Of a stretch of 33,711 bases of DNA, positions 7,519-15,813 are shown piece after piece (position 1 is the stretch's first letter; the number at the start of each line of letters is the position of its first letter). The DNA is from Mesorhizobium sp. WSM3626. Its GTDB lineage: Bacteria > Pseudomonadota > Alphaproteobacteria > Rhizobiales > Rhizobiaceae. The DNA lies in NCBI RefSeq assembly GCF_000513935.1, contig NZ_AZUY01000062.1, positions 1 through 33,711 on the forward strand, read 5' to 3'. The notes under the pieces were generated by a model, which did no database searches, was not told the origin of the DNA, and worked only from the letters and a program-made list of their open reading frames with translations. The translations under genes were made by a program, and so were the position numbers.

Positions 7519-8334
7519 TCAGGCGGCCTGCACCACCCTGTCCTCGATGAGCATCGGGATGAAGGGTTCGTCAGGCGCTTCAGGCAGGATATGCGCCCAG
7601 GTCAGGATTTCCATGCGGCCGTCGAAATGCTCGACCACGGCGGTGCAACTCTCCACCCAGTCACCGGTGTTGATATACTGCACGTCGCCATAGCTTTCGA
7701 TGGCGGCATGGTGGATGTGCCCGCAGATGACGCCGTCGACATGCGAGCGTCGCGCTTCCTCGCTGAGCACCGTCTGGAACGAGCCGATGAAGTTCACCGC
7801 CTTCTTGACCTTGACCTTGGCCCAGGACGAAAACGACCAGTAAGGCAGGCCGAGCAGTTGGCGCAACCGCGTGATCACCCGGTTAACCTGCATGGCGGCG
7901 TCATAGGCATGGTCGCCGAGATAGGCGAGCCAACGCTGGTTGTGGACGACGGTATCGAACTGGTCGCCATGGATGACCAGCAGTCGCCGGCCATCGGCGG
8001 TTTCGTGGATGGCGCGGTCGGCAACGACGATGCCGCCGAAATGCACGCCCTGGAACTGGCGGGCGAATTCGTCGTGATTGCCGGCGATATAGGTGATCGA
8101 GGCGCCCTTGCGCGCCTTGCGCAGCAGTTTCTGCACGACGTCATTGTGGCTTTGCGGCCAGTGCCAGCTGCGCCTCAGGCGCCAGCCGTCGACGATATCG
8201 CCGACCAGATAGATGATGTCGGCATCGTGATAGCGAAGGAAGTCGATCAGGAAATCAGCCTTCGCCGCCTTCGACCCCAGATGGACGTCGGAAATGAACA
8301 TGCTGCGGAAAGTGCGGGGCTCTTGGCCTGGCAT
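7519..8334 (-). CDS. LpxH-like UDP-2,3-diacylglucosamine diphosphatase / calcineurin-type metallophosphoesterase
   Basis: A 271-residue metallophosphoesterase. The five metal-binding blocks are visible: SDVHLG with Asp16 and His18, GDIVDGW (45-51), GNHDEF (85-90), 'VIHGDQFD' and 'GHIHHA'. The 'SDVHLGS' and 'WRLRRSWHWP' forms place it in the group often annotated as UDP-2,3-diacylglucosamine diphosphatase, the step that makes lipid X in lipid A synthesis. Many alphaproteobacteria use LpxI for that step and carry homologues of this type with untested function, so the substrate remains open. The start at 8334 is supported by AAGGGTGA upstream; an in-frame ATG at 8385 would add 17 residues. It is divergent from the SDR gene across a palindrome-rich spacer. 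Confidence 0.85.
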   Translation of the reverse strand: MPGQEPRTFRSMFISDVHLGSKAAKADFLIDFLRYHDADIIYLVGDIVDGWRLRRSWHWPQSHNDVVQKLLRKARKGASITYIAGNHDEFARQFQGVHFGGIVVADRAIHETADGRRLLVIHGDQFDTVVHNQRWLAYLGDHAYDAAMQVNRVITRLRQLLGLPYWSFSSWAKVKVKKAVNFIGSFQTVLSEEARRSHVDGVICGHIHHAAIESYGDVQYINTGDWVESCTAVVEHFDGRMEILTWAHILPEAPDEPFIPMLIEDRVVQAA

Positions 8335-8382
8335 CGCGGATTCACCCTTGCTTTCGAGCAGCCTATGCCCCGATTCATGCAA

Positions 8383-8417
8383 CAACCGTATGACGGTTGC
8401 GATTGGTCCAGCGCTGG
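8383..8417. promoter_or_regulatory. Two palindromes in the phosphoesterase / SDR divergent spacer
   Basis: CAACCGT at 8383-8389 and ACGGTTG at 8393-8399 form a 7+7 inverted repeat around ATG. A second perfect palindrome, CCAGCGCTGG, follows at 8408-8417. Both sit in the 119 bp between divergent start codons 8334 and 8454, where operators are expected. No transcription factor gene is adjacent, so the assignment as regulatory is an inference from symmetry and place. Confidence 0.4.
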
Positions 8418-8453
8418 CGCTAGCCTGCCGGGCAAAACAAGGAGAAAATCATC

Positions 8454-9233
8454 ATGGATCTCGGTATCCGCGGTAAGAAGGCCATCGTCTGCGCTTCGAG
8501 CAAGGGGCTTGGTCGTGGCTGCGCCATGGCGCTGGCCGAGGCAGGCTGCGACATCGTCGTCAATGGTCGCAATGCGGAGCTGGTCGCCAAAACCGCCGCG
8601 GAGCTGCGCCAGCGCCATGGTGTGACGGTGACGGAGGTCGTCGGCGACGTTTCGAAGCCAGAGGTACAGAAAGCGTTGCTCGCCGCCTGTCCGGAACCCG
8701 ACATCCTCGTCAACAACAATGGCGGGCCGCCGCTTCGCGATTTCCGCGAGCTCGATCGTGGAAAGATCCTCGAAGGCGTTACCCAGAACATGGTGACACC
8801 GATCGAACTGGTGCAGGCGGTCATCGACGGCATGGCGGCGCGCGGCTTCGGGCGCATCGTCAACATCACCTCGCTGTCGGTCTATGTCCCCATCCCCGGC
8901 CTTGACCTGTCATCTGGTGCGCGCGCCGGCCTGACGTCGTTCCTCGCCGGCGTGGCGCGCACGGTGATCGAGCGCAACGTCACTATCAACAGCCTGCTGC
9001 CGGGCAAGCTCGATACCGACCGGCTGCGCGGTCCGCATGAGGCCGGCACGCCAGAGGATCCCAAGGCGGCCGCGGCGCGCAAGACCCGCATCAGTGCCGA
9101 CGTACCGGCCAAGCGGCTCGGCACTCCGGAGGAATTCGGCCAGATCTGCGCCTTCCTGTGCTCTGTCCACGCCGGCTATCTGACCGGGCAGAACATACCC
9201 GTCGACGGCGGTCTCTACGTCAGCGCCTTTTGA
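8454..9233 (+). CDS. SDR-family oxidoreductase with degenerate active site
   Basis: A 259-residue Rossmann-fold short-chain dehydrogenase. The cofactor loop is ASSKGLGRG (14-22) in place of the usual TGxxxGIG, 'NNNGG' (87-91) matches the NNAG motif, and 'PVDGGLY' closes the fold. Ser140 in NITS is the expected catalytic Ser, but the Tyr and Lys of YxxxK fall on Ser153 and Arg157 in 'LSSGARAGL'. This matches a described FabG-like SDR subgroup that lacks a proper catalytic tetrad. It may therefore act by another mechanism or bind ligand without reduction; annotation as 3-oxoacyl-ACP reductase would be too precise. AAGGAG at 8439-8444 fixes the start. The malic enzyme gene follows on the same strand after 168 bp. 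Confidence 0.9.
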   Translation: MDLGIRGKKAIVCASSKGLGRGCAMALAEAGCDIVVNGRNAELVAKTAAELRQRHGVTVTEVVGDVSKPEVQKALLAACPEPDILVNNNGGPPLRDFRELDRGKILEGVTQNMVTPIELVQAVIDGMAARGFGRIVNITSLSVYVPIPGLDLSSGARAGLTSFLAGVARTVIERNVTINSLLPGKLDTDRLRGPHEAGTPEDPKAAAARKTRISADVPAKRLGTPEEFGQICAFLCSVHAGYLTGQNIPVDGGLYVSAF

Positions 9234-9305
9234 CCTGCGAAGCAGGGCAAACTGATTTCACATGAAACAACCGTAACCAGCTGAGAAATATTGGGTTTTT
9301 CCGCA

Positions 9306-9325
9306 CCGGCATTTAAAGATGCCGG
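9306..9325. promoter_or_regulatory. Hairpin in the leader region of the malic enzyme gene
   Basis: CCGGCAT at 9306-9312 pairs perfectly with ATGCCGG at 9319-9325 around a TTAAAG loop. It lies 77 bp before the malic enzyme start. No T-run follows on the plus strand, so it is not a clear terminator for the SDR gene. It may be an operator or a 5' UTR structure. Confidence 0.4.
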
Positions 9326-9401
9326 CGCGTCAATTAGCGTCGCGAAAAATCTTGGCCTCATGCTAAAAGGACTTTCGAAGCAGGTTTGGAGGAGCGGCCG
9401 C

Positions 9402-11726
9402 ATGGAAGGCGAGAACAAGAAAACGGCACGTTCGGACCTCGACGAAGCCGCCCTCTACTTCCATAAGCACCCGACGCCGGGAAAGCTCGAGATCCAGGCC
9501 ACCAAGCCACTCGGCAACCAGCGCGACCTGGCGCTCGCCTATTCGCCCGGCGTCGCCGCCCCTTGCCTGGAGATTCGCGACGATCCGACGACTGCCGCCG
9601 ACTACACGGCGCGCGCGAACCTGGTCGGGGTCGTGTCGAACGGCTCGGCGGTGCTCGGCCTCGGCAATATCGGGCCGCTGGCCTCCAAGCCGGTGATGGA
9701 GGGCAAGGCGGTCCTGTTCAAGAAGTTCGCCGGCATCGACGTCTTCGACATCGAGATTGACGCTCCGGAAATCGAGCGCATGGTCGAAACCGTCGCCGCG
9801 CTGGAACCGACTTTTGGTGGCATCAACCTCGAGGACATCAAGGCGCCGGAGTGTTTTGAAGTCGAAGAACGCCTGAAAGCTCGCATGAGCATACCGGTGT
9901 TCCATGACGACCAGCACGGCACCGCCATCATCGTCGCCGCCGCCGTGCTCAATGGGCTGGAATTCGCCGGCAAGACCATTTCGGACATCAAGGTCGTCAC
10001 TTCCGGCGCAGGTGCTGCCGCCCTTGCCTGCCTCAATCTGCTCGTTTCGCTCGGCGTGCGCGTCGAGAACATCTGGGTCACCGACCGTTTCGGCGTCGCC
10101 TACAAGGGTCGTGTCGACGAGATGGACCGCTGGAAAGACCCTTATGTAAAAGACACAGAGGCGCGCACGCTCGCCGACGTCATAGCGGGCGCCGATGTCT
10201 TTCTCGGCCTCTCGGCCGCCGGTGTGCTGAAGCCGGAGCTGCTGCAACACATGGCGCCGAAGCCGTTGATCCTGGCGCTTGCCAATCCCAATCCGGAGAT
10301 CATGCCGGAAGTGGCGCGCGCGGCGCGTCCGGACGCCATGATCTGCACGGGCCGGTCCGATTTTCCCAATCAGGTCAACAACGTGCTTTGCTTCCCCTAT
10401 ATCTTCAGGGGAGCGCTCGACTGCGGCGCCAGCGCCATCAATGAGGAGATGAAGATGGCGGCGGTCCGGGCGATCGCCGCCCTTGCCCGCGAAGAACCTT
10501 CCGATGTCGCCGCGCGCGCCTATTCGGGCGAAACGCCGATCTTCGGACCCGAATTCCTGATCCCCTCGCCCTTCGACCCGCGCCTCATCCTGCGCATCGC
10601 GCCGGCCGTCGCCAAGGCAGCCTGCGACACCGGTGTGGCGACACGGCCGATCACAGACTTCGCCGCCTATATCGACAAGCTCAATCGCTTCGTCTTCCGC
10701 TCCGGTCTGGTGATGAAGCCGGTGTTCTCCTCCGCCAAGTCCTCGAGCGCCAAACGCGTCATCTACGCCGACGGCGAGGACGAGCGTGTCCTGCGTGCCG
10801 CTCAGGTTGTGCTTGAGGAAGGTATCGCCGAGCCGATCCTGATCGGCCGCCCGCACGTCATCGAGGTCAGGCTGAAGCGTTATGGCCTGCGCATCAAGCC
10901 CGGTGTCGATTTCGGCCTGATCAACCCGGAGGACGATCCGCGCTACCGCCACTATGTCGACCTCCTGATCGAACTCGCCGGCCGCCGCGGCGTGACGACG
11001 GAGGCCGCGCGTACCATGGTGCGCACCGACAACACGGTGATCGCGGCGTTGGCGCTGAAGCGCGGCGATGCCGACGCCATGGTCTGTGGCCTCGAAGGCC
11101 GTTTCGAGCGGCATCTGCGCAACGTGACGCTGATCATTGGGCCGCGCACCGGCATCAAGGACCGGGACCTGTCGACCCTTTCCATGCTGATCTCGCAGCG
11201 CGGCATCATCTTTCTCACCGACACTCACGTCTCCGTCGACCCCACGGCCGACGAAATCGCCGAGATGACCGTGCTGGCGGCGGAAGAAATCCAGCGTTTC
11301 GGCATCGAGCCGAAGGCGGCACTGCTGTCGCATTCGGATTTCGGCTCGCGTGATTCGCCGAGCGCGCTGAAGATGCGTCAGGCAGCGGCCATTCTGGCGC
11401 GCATCGCGCCGGAGCTGCAGTGCGACGGCGAAATGCATGCCGATTCCGCTTTATCGGAGCATCTGCGCCAGCGCGTCTATCCGCATTCGCGTCTGAAGGG
11501 CGAAGCCAATCTCCTGGTGTTCCCGAACCTCGATTCGGCCAACATCACGCTGACGGCGCTGCGGGCCATGATGGATGCCCTGCATGTCGGCCCCATCCTT
11601 CTCGGCACCGACAAGCCGGCGCACATATTGACGCCCTCGGTGACCTCGCGCGGCGTCGTTAACATGACGGCGCTGGCGGTGGTCGAAGCCGCGCACAAGG
11701 CGCAGGCGATCGCCAATCTGGACTGA
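9402..11726 (+). CDS. maeB: Malic enzyme-phosphotransacetylase hybrid protein
   Basis: A 774-residue cytoplasmic enzyme that oxidatively decarboxylates L-malate to pyruvate and CO2 with NAD(P)+. Residues 1 to about 430 are the malic enzyme: Tyr47 in LAYSPGVAAPC, the Lys-rich 'GKAVLFKKFAGID', the metal segment 'FHDDQHGTAII', the dinucleotide loop 'SGAGAAALACL' and 'LANPNPEI'. Residues from about 440 to the end form a phosphotransacetylase-like domain ('RVIYADGEDERVLRAAQ', 'NVTLIIGPRTGIKD', 'LVFPNLDSAN'), which in rhizobial enzymes is reported to act in oligomerization and acetyl-CoA control and not as a transacetylase. GGAGGAG precedes the ATG at 9402, so the 37 residues readable upstream are rejected. 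Whether it is the NAD (DME) or NADP (TME) form cannot be settled by eye. This enzyme feeds acetyl-CoA synthesis during growth on C4-dicarboxylates. Confidence 0.95.
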   Translation: MEGENKKTARSDLDEAALYFHKHPTPGKLEIQATKPLGNQRDLALAYSPGVAAPCLEIRDDPTTAADYTARANLVGVVSNGSAVLGLGNIGPLASKPVMEGKAVLFKKFAGIDVFDIEIDAPEIERMVETVAALEPTFGGINLEDIKAPECFEVEERLKARMSIPVFHDDQHGTAIIVAAAVLNGLEFAGKTISDIKVVTSGAGAAALACLNLLVSLGVRVENIWVTDRFGVAYKGRVDEMDRWKDPYVKDTEARTLADVIAGADVFLGLSAAGVLKPELLQHMAPKPLILALANPNPEIMPEVARAARPDAMICTGRSDFPNQVNNVLCFPYIFRGALDCGASAINEEMKMAAVRAIAALAREEPSDVAARAYSGETPIFGPEFLIPSPFDPRLILRIAPAVAKAACDTGVATRPITDFAAYIDKLNRFVFRSGLVMKPVFSSAKSSSAKRVIYADGEDERVLRAAQVVLEEGIAEPILIGRPHVIEVRLKRYGLRIKPGVDFGLINPEDDPRYRHYVDLLIELAGRRGVTTEAARTMVRTDNTVIAALALKRGDADAMVCGLEGRFERHLRNVTLIIGPRTGIKDRDLSTLSMLISQRGIIFLTDTHVSVDPTADEIAEMTVLAAEEIQRFGIEPKAALLSHSDFGSRDSPSALKMRQAAAILARIAPELQCDGEMHADSALSEHLRQRVYPHSRLKGEANLLVFPNLDSANITLTALRAMMDALHVGPILLGTDKPAHILTPSVTSRGVVNMTALAVVEAAHKAQAIANLD

Positions 11727-11795
11727 CTTCCGAAATGGACGATTAACCGCGAACGGGTTAGCCTTGGCGACCAGAGGCAAGCGGGATCGAGGCGG

Positions 11796-12995
11796 ATGGC
11801 AAGCGGAGGTTTGAAGCAGGCGCATGCTGCCGTGCTGCTTGGCCTTCTGCTGTCCGGCGCAGCGGTCGGCGAGCCGCAGGCCGCTTCACGGGTCTGCCGT
11901 CAACTGGAGGCCGACCTCGCCGCGGCCTCACGCGGCGGTGGCGGCGGCCCGGCACTGGTCCGGAAATACGACGCCGCGATCGAAAGGCAGCGCGAACAGA
12001 TCTCGAAGGCTCGCGGCCAGGCGAACAGTGCCGGGTGTGGGTTCTCGCTGTTTTCGCGCAACATCAACCAGTGTGCCGGGCTGAACGCCACCATCGAGCG
12101 CATGAACGCCAATCTCGACAGTCTGCAGGCCAAGCGTGCCCAACTCGCCGGCGGCGGCGGTTCACGCCGCGACCGGGGCCGTATCCTGGCGGCGCTCGAT
12201 GCCAATGACTGCCGTGACGATGCGGTGGCACCCCGCCGCGCGCCTCCGCAGGAAGCCAATCGTGAAGAGGGGGCCAATGCCAACCTCTTCGATCAGCTTT
12301 TCGGCGGCGGCAACCGGCAGATCGATACGTTGGACCAGCCTGACGATTCCGGCGAGGAACGCGACGTCAGCCGCGTCCTCAACCAGCCCGGCATTCCGGA
12401 CGTTGCGAGCAGCGGCGGCGAATTCCACACCAGTTGCGTCCGCACCTGCGATGGCTATTTCTTCCCCATGTCGAACGCCGCCTCGGCCGGCGATTTCGAG
12501 CGCGACCAGAAGAATTGCGAATCGGCTTGCCCCGGCACCGAGATGCAGGTTTTCTATTCGCGCGGCATGGACGACGATTCGGCATCGATGACGTCATCGG
12601 TCACCGGCAGGCCCTATGGCGAATTGCCAACCGCCTATCTCTACAAACAGCCCAACATGTCGCGGCCGCCCGCTTGCGGCTGCAATGCCGCGCAGAATTT
12701 CCAGATCATTGGCGGCAACCCGCCAAGTCAGCAACAATCACAGCCCGAACGGGATGCGGCGCCGACTATTCCGGCCTCGAAGCCTGATCCGGGTGCCGAC
12801 CCCGAGACCCTGGCCAATAGAGACGGCGGACTCGACCGTGAAGCCATCAAGCGCCTTTCGGCCAAGCCGGTGGCATCGCCGGTTTCGGCCCTGCCTCCGG
12901 AACAGCGCAAGGTCAGGGTCGTCGGGCCATCGTTCCTTCCCGACCCATCAGCGGCAATAGATCTGCAAGCTCCGGCCCCGAAGGCAGTCCAGTAA
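11796..12995 (+). CDS. Secreted DUF2865 domain protein
   Basis: A 399-residue protein with an N-terminal signal sequence ('AAVLLGLLLSGAAVGEPQA') and no further membrane segment, so likely periplasmic. Residues 35-120 are helical and coiled-coil-like ('KYDAAIERQREQISKARG', 'MNANLDSLQAKRAQL') with Cys34, Cys81 and Cys93. The conserved core at about 211-285 has 'CVRTCDGYFFP' and 'FERDQKNCESACPG', with Cys214, Cys218, Cys241 and Cys245 spaced for disulfides, then 'FYSRGMDDDSASM'. This is the DUF2865 family, common in Rhizobiales and of unknown function. The C-terminal 110 residues are Pro- and Ser-rich and probably disordered. The start has GAGG just upstream. The last 83 bp overlap the end of gltX on the other strand. 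Confidence 0.88.
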   Translation: MASGGLKQAHAAVLLGLLLSGAAVGEPQAASRVCRQLEADLAAASRGGGGGPALVRKYDAAIERQREQISKARGQANSAGCGFSLFSRNINQCAGLNATIERMNANLDSLQAKRAQLAGGGGSRRDRGRILAALDANDCRDDAVAPRRAPPQEANREEGANANLFDQLFGGGNRQIDTLDQPDDSGEERDVSRVLNQPGIPDVASSGGEFHTSCVRTCDGYFFPMSNAASAGDFERDQKNCESACPGTEMQVFYSRGMDDDSASMTSSVTGRPYGELPTAYLYKQPNMSRPPACGCNAAQNFQIIGGNPPSQQQSQPERDAAPTIPASKPDPGADPETLANRDGGLDREAIKRLSAKPVASPVSALPPEQRKVRVVGPSFLPDPSAAIDLQAPAPKAVQ

Positions 12996-14286
12996 GGGCA
13001 AGCCTGAGCGGCATGAACAGCGCCTTGCCCTTGCGGCCGGTCGCTTCCCTGATCTTGCCGGTCCAATCCTTCCAGACCGTCCCGTTCCACGGTTCCTCAG
13101 GCAGGAGATCGAGTGCCTGATGCAGAAAATCGCGGTCGTCATCGGAAAACTCGGGCTTCTCCTGCGGCCCTTCGCGCAGGACACGCCACCAGGCAACCGC
13201 ATCGGCCAACCGGTCGATATTGCCGCGCACCGCCAGCCAGAACGGTTCGGCGTGTTCGCCTGAAATACCCAGCACCATCAGCCGGTCCCGCGCCTCGTCG
13301 AACGGCATACGCTGCAGCAGCACCCGGTTGAGCACGAACAGTTCGGCCGGATCGAACTTGGATGACGATTTCGAGGTCGCGGCCGGGTCGAAATGGCCGG
13401 CAAGTTCGGCCAGGTCATGCGCGGCCGCGACATTCTCCGACGTGCCGACCAGCACGGCCAGCGAAGCGACGGCCATCGGCTCGATGCCGTCTTCGCGCAG
13501 GCTCTCGATGGAAAGTGCGCCGGTGCGCTTCGACAGCCCCTCGCCCGAGACGGTGGTCAGGAGATTGTGGTGGCCGAAGACCGGCGGCTCGGCACCCAGC
13601 GCCTTGAACAGGGCGGTCTGCACGCCGGTGTTCGTGACATGATCGTCGCCGCGGATGACGTGGCTGACGCCCATCTCGATGTCGTCGACAACGGAGGGCA
13701 GCGTGTAGAGATAGGTGCCGTCCTCACGCACCAGCACCGGATCGGACAGCGAAGCCAGATCCACCGTCTCCTCGCCACGCACCAGATCGTCCCAGTGGAT
13801 CTCGGTGCGCTCCGGCTGCCGCGGATCGCTGGAGAAATTGGGCAGCAGGAAACGCCAATGGGGCCGGCGCCCGTCGGCCTGATATTCGGCCACCTGCTCT
13901 GTCGTCAGCGCCAACGCCTCGCGGCCATAGACCGGCGGCAGGCCCCGCGTGCGGCGCACCTTGCGCCTGAGGTCGAGTTCTTCCGGCGTTTCGTAGCAGG
14001 CGTAGAGAACACCCGCCGCCTTCAGCCGCTCGACCGCGGCGTCATAGACTTCGATGCGCCGCGACTGATAATCGGTGACATCCGGGAAGATGCCCAGCCA
14101 GTGCAGGTCGTAGAGGATGGCGTCGGCGAATTCCTGCTTCGAGCGGGCGATGTCGGTGTCGTCGAAGCGCTGGATGAAGCGGCCCTTGTTGTTGAGGGCA
14201 AACAGCCAGTTGAACAGAGCTGTGCGCGCATTGCCGATATGGATGCGGCCGGTTGGTGACGGGGCGAAACGAACGGTAACTGTCAT
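12913..14286 (-). CDS. gltX: Glutamate--tRNA ligase
   Basis: A 457-residue class I aminoacyl-tRNA synthetase. The nucleotide-binding signature is 'FAPSPTGRIHIGNARTAL', with the HIGH-type motif read as His16-Ile-Gly-Asn19, and the second signature is LSKR at 251-254 in 'GEGLSKRTGALS'. The GluRS pattern also shows in 'QRFDDTDIARS' and 'HVIRGDDHVTNTGVQTALF'. Alphaproteobacteria usually have two GltX proteins, and discrimination between tRNA-Glu and tRNA-Gln can differ between them; the HIGN form suggests this is the shorter, more divergent copy, but that is an inference. An open frame extends upstream to 14439, but the fold begins at once with 'TVTVRFAPSPTG', so the ATG at 14286 is chosen even though no strong ribosome site is seen. 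Its 3' end overlaps the DUF2865 gene. Confidence 0.93.
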   Translation of the reverse strand: MTVTVRFAPSPTGRIHIGNARTALFNWLFALNNKGRFIQRFDDTDIARSKQEFADAILYDLHWLGIFPDVTDYQSRRIEVYDAAVERLKAAGVLYACYETPEELDLRRKVRRTRGLPPVYGREALALTTEQVAEYQADGRRPHWRFLLPNFSSDPRQPERTEIHWDDLVRGEETVDLASLSDPVLVREDGTYLYTLPSVVDDIEMGVSHVIRGDDHVTNTGVQTALFKALGAEPPVFGHHNLLTTVSGEGLSKRTGALSIESLREDGIEPMAVASLAVLVGTSENVAAAHDLAELAGHFDPAATSKSSSKFDPAELFVLNRVLLQRMPFDEARDRLMVLGISGEHAEPFWLAVRGNIDRLADAVAWWRVLREGPQEKPEFSDDDRDFLHQALDLLPEEPWNGTVWKDWTGKIREATGRKGKALFMPLRLALTGLPSGPELADLLPLMGREGTMARRP

Positions 14287-14473
14287 GAGCGGGGCGTACC
14301 GGATGCCTTTGTGATTGACAAGATGCGCCCCCGCGCCGTGCCGCAGACATAGAACATGGCGGCTGGAATGAAAAGACCGGGCGAAGCGGCGGATGGCGGC
14401 GGCCAGCCTGGCGGCACCGCCATGAGAGGGTGCAGCCAACCGGCGGAGTCGACGAAGAGGTCGTTGAAGACGA

Positions 14474-15655
14474 TCAGCGGCCGAAGTCGTCGGAACTGAG
14501 GCGGGTCCAGCGGTCGCCCATCAACCCGCCGATAGCGATGTCGCCGGAGCGGACCGCTTCCGTGACACCGGGGATTCGCGAGCGGACCATCGTCCCCCCG
14601 GCATAACGGAAGAAGAGATTCCTGTAGCCGAAGAGGTGAGGCATGAACCTGCTCTGGGTCTGTCCGGTGATGCCCACGCAGCCCATATCCCGCGCAGCCG
14701 CGACAAGGCCTTCCAGCGTCGCGCCCCAGTGGTGTCCGGAAGCCTGGATCTGCAACAGGATCGCCAGGTCGCCGGCTTGACCGTAGAAGGCGTAGCTACC
14801 GAGCATTTTGCCCGTCGCGTCGTAAGTCCCGCCGAAATGAAGGGGGCCGTTGGCCCGCTTCTCAGCCGCCAGTGCGAGCAGCCGGGGCAGTTCGCCATCC
14901 CTCCAACTCGGTCGAAGGGCGTAATCGGACAGGAGGGTCGGCAGCCACTCGGCAAATTGCGCGGCATTGATCGGCTCGGCATGGACCCGTTGCGACGATG
15001 AATGCTGGACGGGCGGTTCGAACCTTCGTTTTGCGAGAACGTCGAATGCTCTCGCGCAGGGATCGAGTGCCAGGCGAGGCAGGCGGGGCCATTTGCGGTG
15101 CAATGCGGCGGCGGCCATCGCGGCCGGCCGGAAAACATAGGTCCATGCCAGACAATGGACCGGCAGGAGCTGGTATTTCATCGGACGCGCGAAGGCCAGA
15201 GATACCCGGTTGGCCGAATCGGTCAGCTGCAGATCGAATTCGCCTTGATGCAAGGCACGCAGCAATTGCGGTCCGGCCGAGCCGTGATCGGCGCCGGGGT
15301 CGGCCATGAACGGACCGATGATCGCCGCATTCAATGCCGCTCCGTTGAGCTCGTAACGGGCTTTCAGGACGCCAAGGAACCCACCTAGATCGCCCTGCGG
15401 GTTGATCTGGACAAGAGCGTTGCTCTCACCGGACTGGCCGGCAGGGTCAAGATAGATCTTCCCCATATACTCCGCCGTTTCCGCGATCGCGCGATCGAGG
15501 CGGTGACGCCGACGCCCGCGAAACTTCGTCAGGAAGAGTGCGGCGACGCGTTCGAGATCTTCGGCGGCAAGCGGCCGAACCGAGCCATGCTGAGATTCCA
15601 GCACCGATGGCGCAGCCACCTTTTCCACACCGGTAGTTTCGGAAGCAAGACGCAT
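14474..15655 (-). CDS. GNAT-like protein of unknown function
   Basis: A 393-residue soluble protein that I do not recognise by name. Its N-terminal 'VRPLAAEDLERVAALFLTKF' looks like the first strand and helix of a GNAT acetyltransferase. 'AIIGPFMADPGADHGSAGPQLLRALHQGEFDLQLTD' (positions about 113-148) resembles the acceptor/CoA face of the fold, and the C-terminal part ('ATGKMLGSYAFYGQAGDL', 'WGATLEGLVAAARDMGC') could be a second GNAT-type lobe. A double-GNAT acyltransferase is the likeliest guess. No signal peptide or membrane helix is seen. It is monocistronic, with an AT-rich promoter region that carries a 7+7 inverted repeat. Codon use looks a little less GC-extreme than its neighbours by eye. 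The start at 15655 has only a weak ribosome site. Confidence 0.75.
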   Translation of the reverse strand: MRLASETTGVEKVAAPSVLESQHGSVRPLAAEDLERVAALFLTKFRGRRRHRLDRAIAETAEYMGKIYLDPAGQSGESNALVQINPQGDLGGFLGVLKARYELNGAALNAAIIGPFMADPGADHGSAGPQLLRALHQGEFDLQLTDSANRVSLAFARPMKYQLLPVHCLAWTYVFRPAAMAAAALHRKWPRLPRLALDPCARAFDVLAKRRFEPPVQHSSSQRVHAEPINAAQFAEWLPTLLSDYALRPSWRDGELPRLLALAAEKRANGPLHFGGTYDATGKMLGSYAFYGQAGDLAILLQIQASGHHWGATLEGLVAAARDMGCVGITGQTQSRFMPHLFGYRNLFFRYAGGTMVRSRIPGVTEAVRSGDIAIGGLMGDRWTRLSSDDFGR

Positions 15656-15692
15656 TGTGAGACCGCTTAGATTGCTTCTTTGGTATACAACA

Positions 15693-15719
15693 ACCGAAAG
15701 TAGAGAAACGAATTTCGGT
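15693..15719. promoter_or_regulatory. Inverted repeat in the AT-rich region before the GNAT-like gene
   Basis: ACCGAAA at 15693-15699 and TTTCGGT at 15713-15719 are perfect inverted copies separated by 13 bp, about 40-65 bp upstream of the ATG at 15655. The surrounding 60 bp are clearly richer in A+T than the coding DNA. Arms 20 bp apart centre to centre lie on the same helix face, as for a dimeric regulator. It is a candidate operator for the GNAT-like gene. Confidence 0.4.
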
Positions 15720-15813
15720 CAGTAACGTAAACAGACGTCGCAAATCGATGTCTGGAAAAGGGCTTCACTGGCGGGTTTGCTCAGCCAGCATACGCCAAGT
15801 GATAGGCACTCCG

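Noticed and set aside
9363..11438. 691-residue open frame on the minus strand
   Set aside because: It is the antisense shadow of the malic enzyme gene: Arg/Asp/His-rich with no domain, and arises from strong GC bias at codon third positions.
11738..11761. TTAACC ... GGGTTA as a possible CtrA box before the DUF2865 gene
   Set aside because: The half-sites are inverted and the spacing does not fit TTAA-N7-TTAA; a chance short inverted repeat is as likely.
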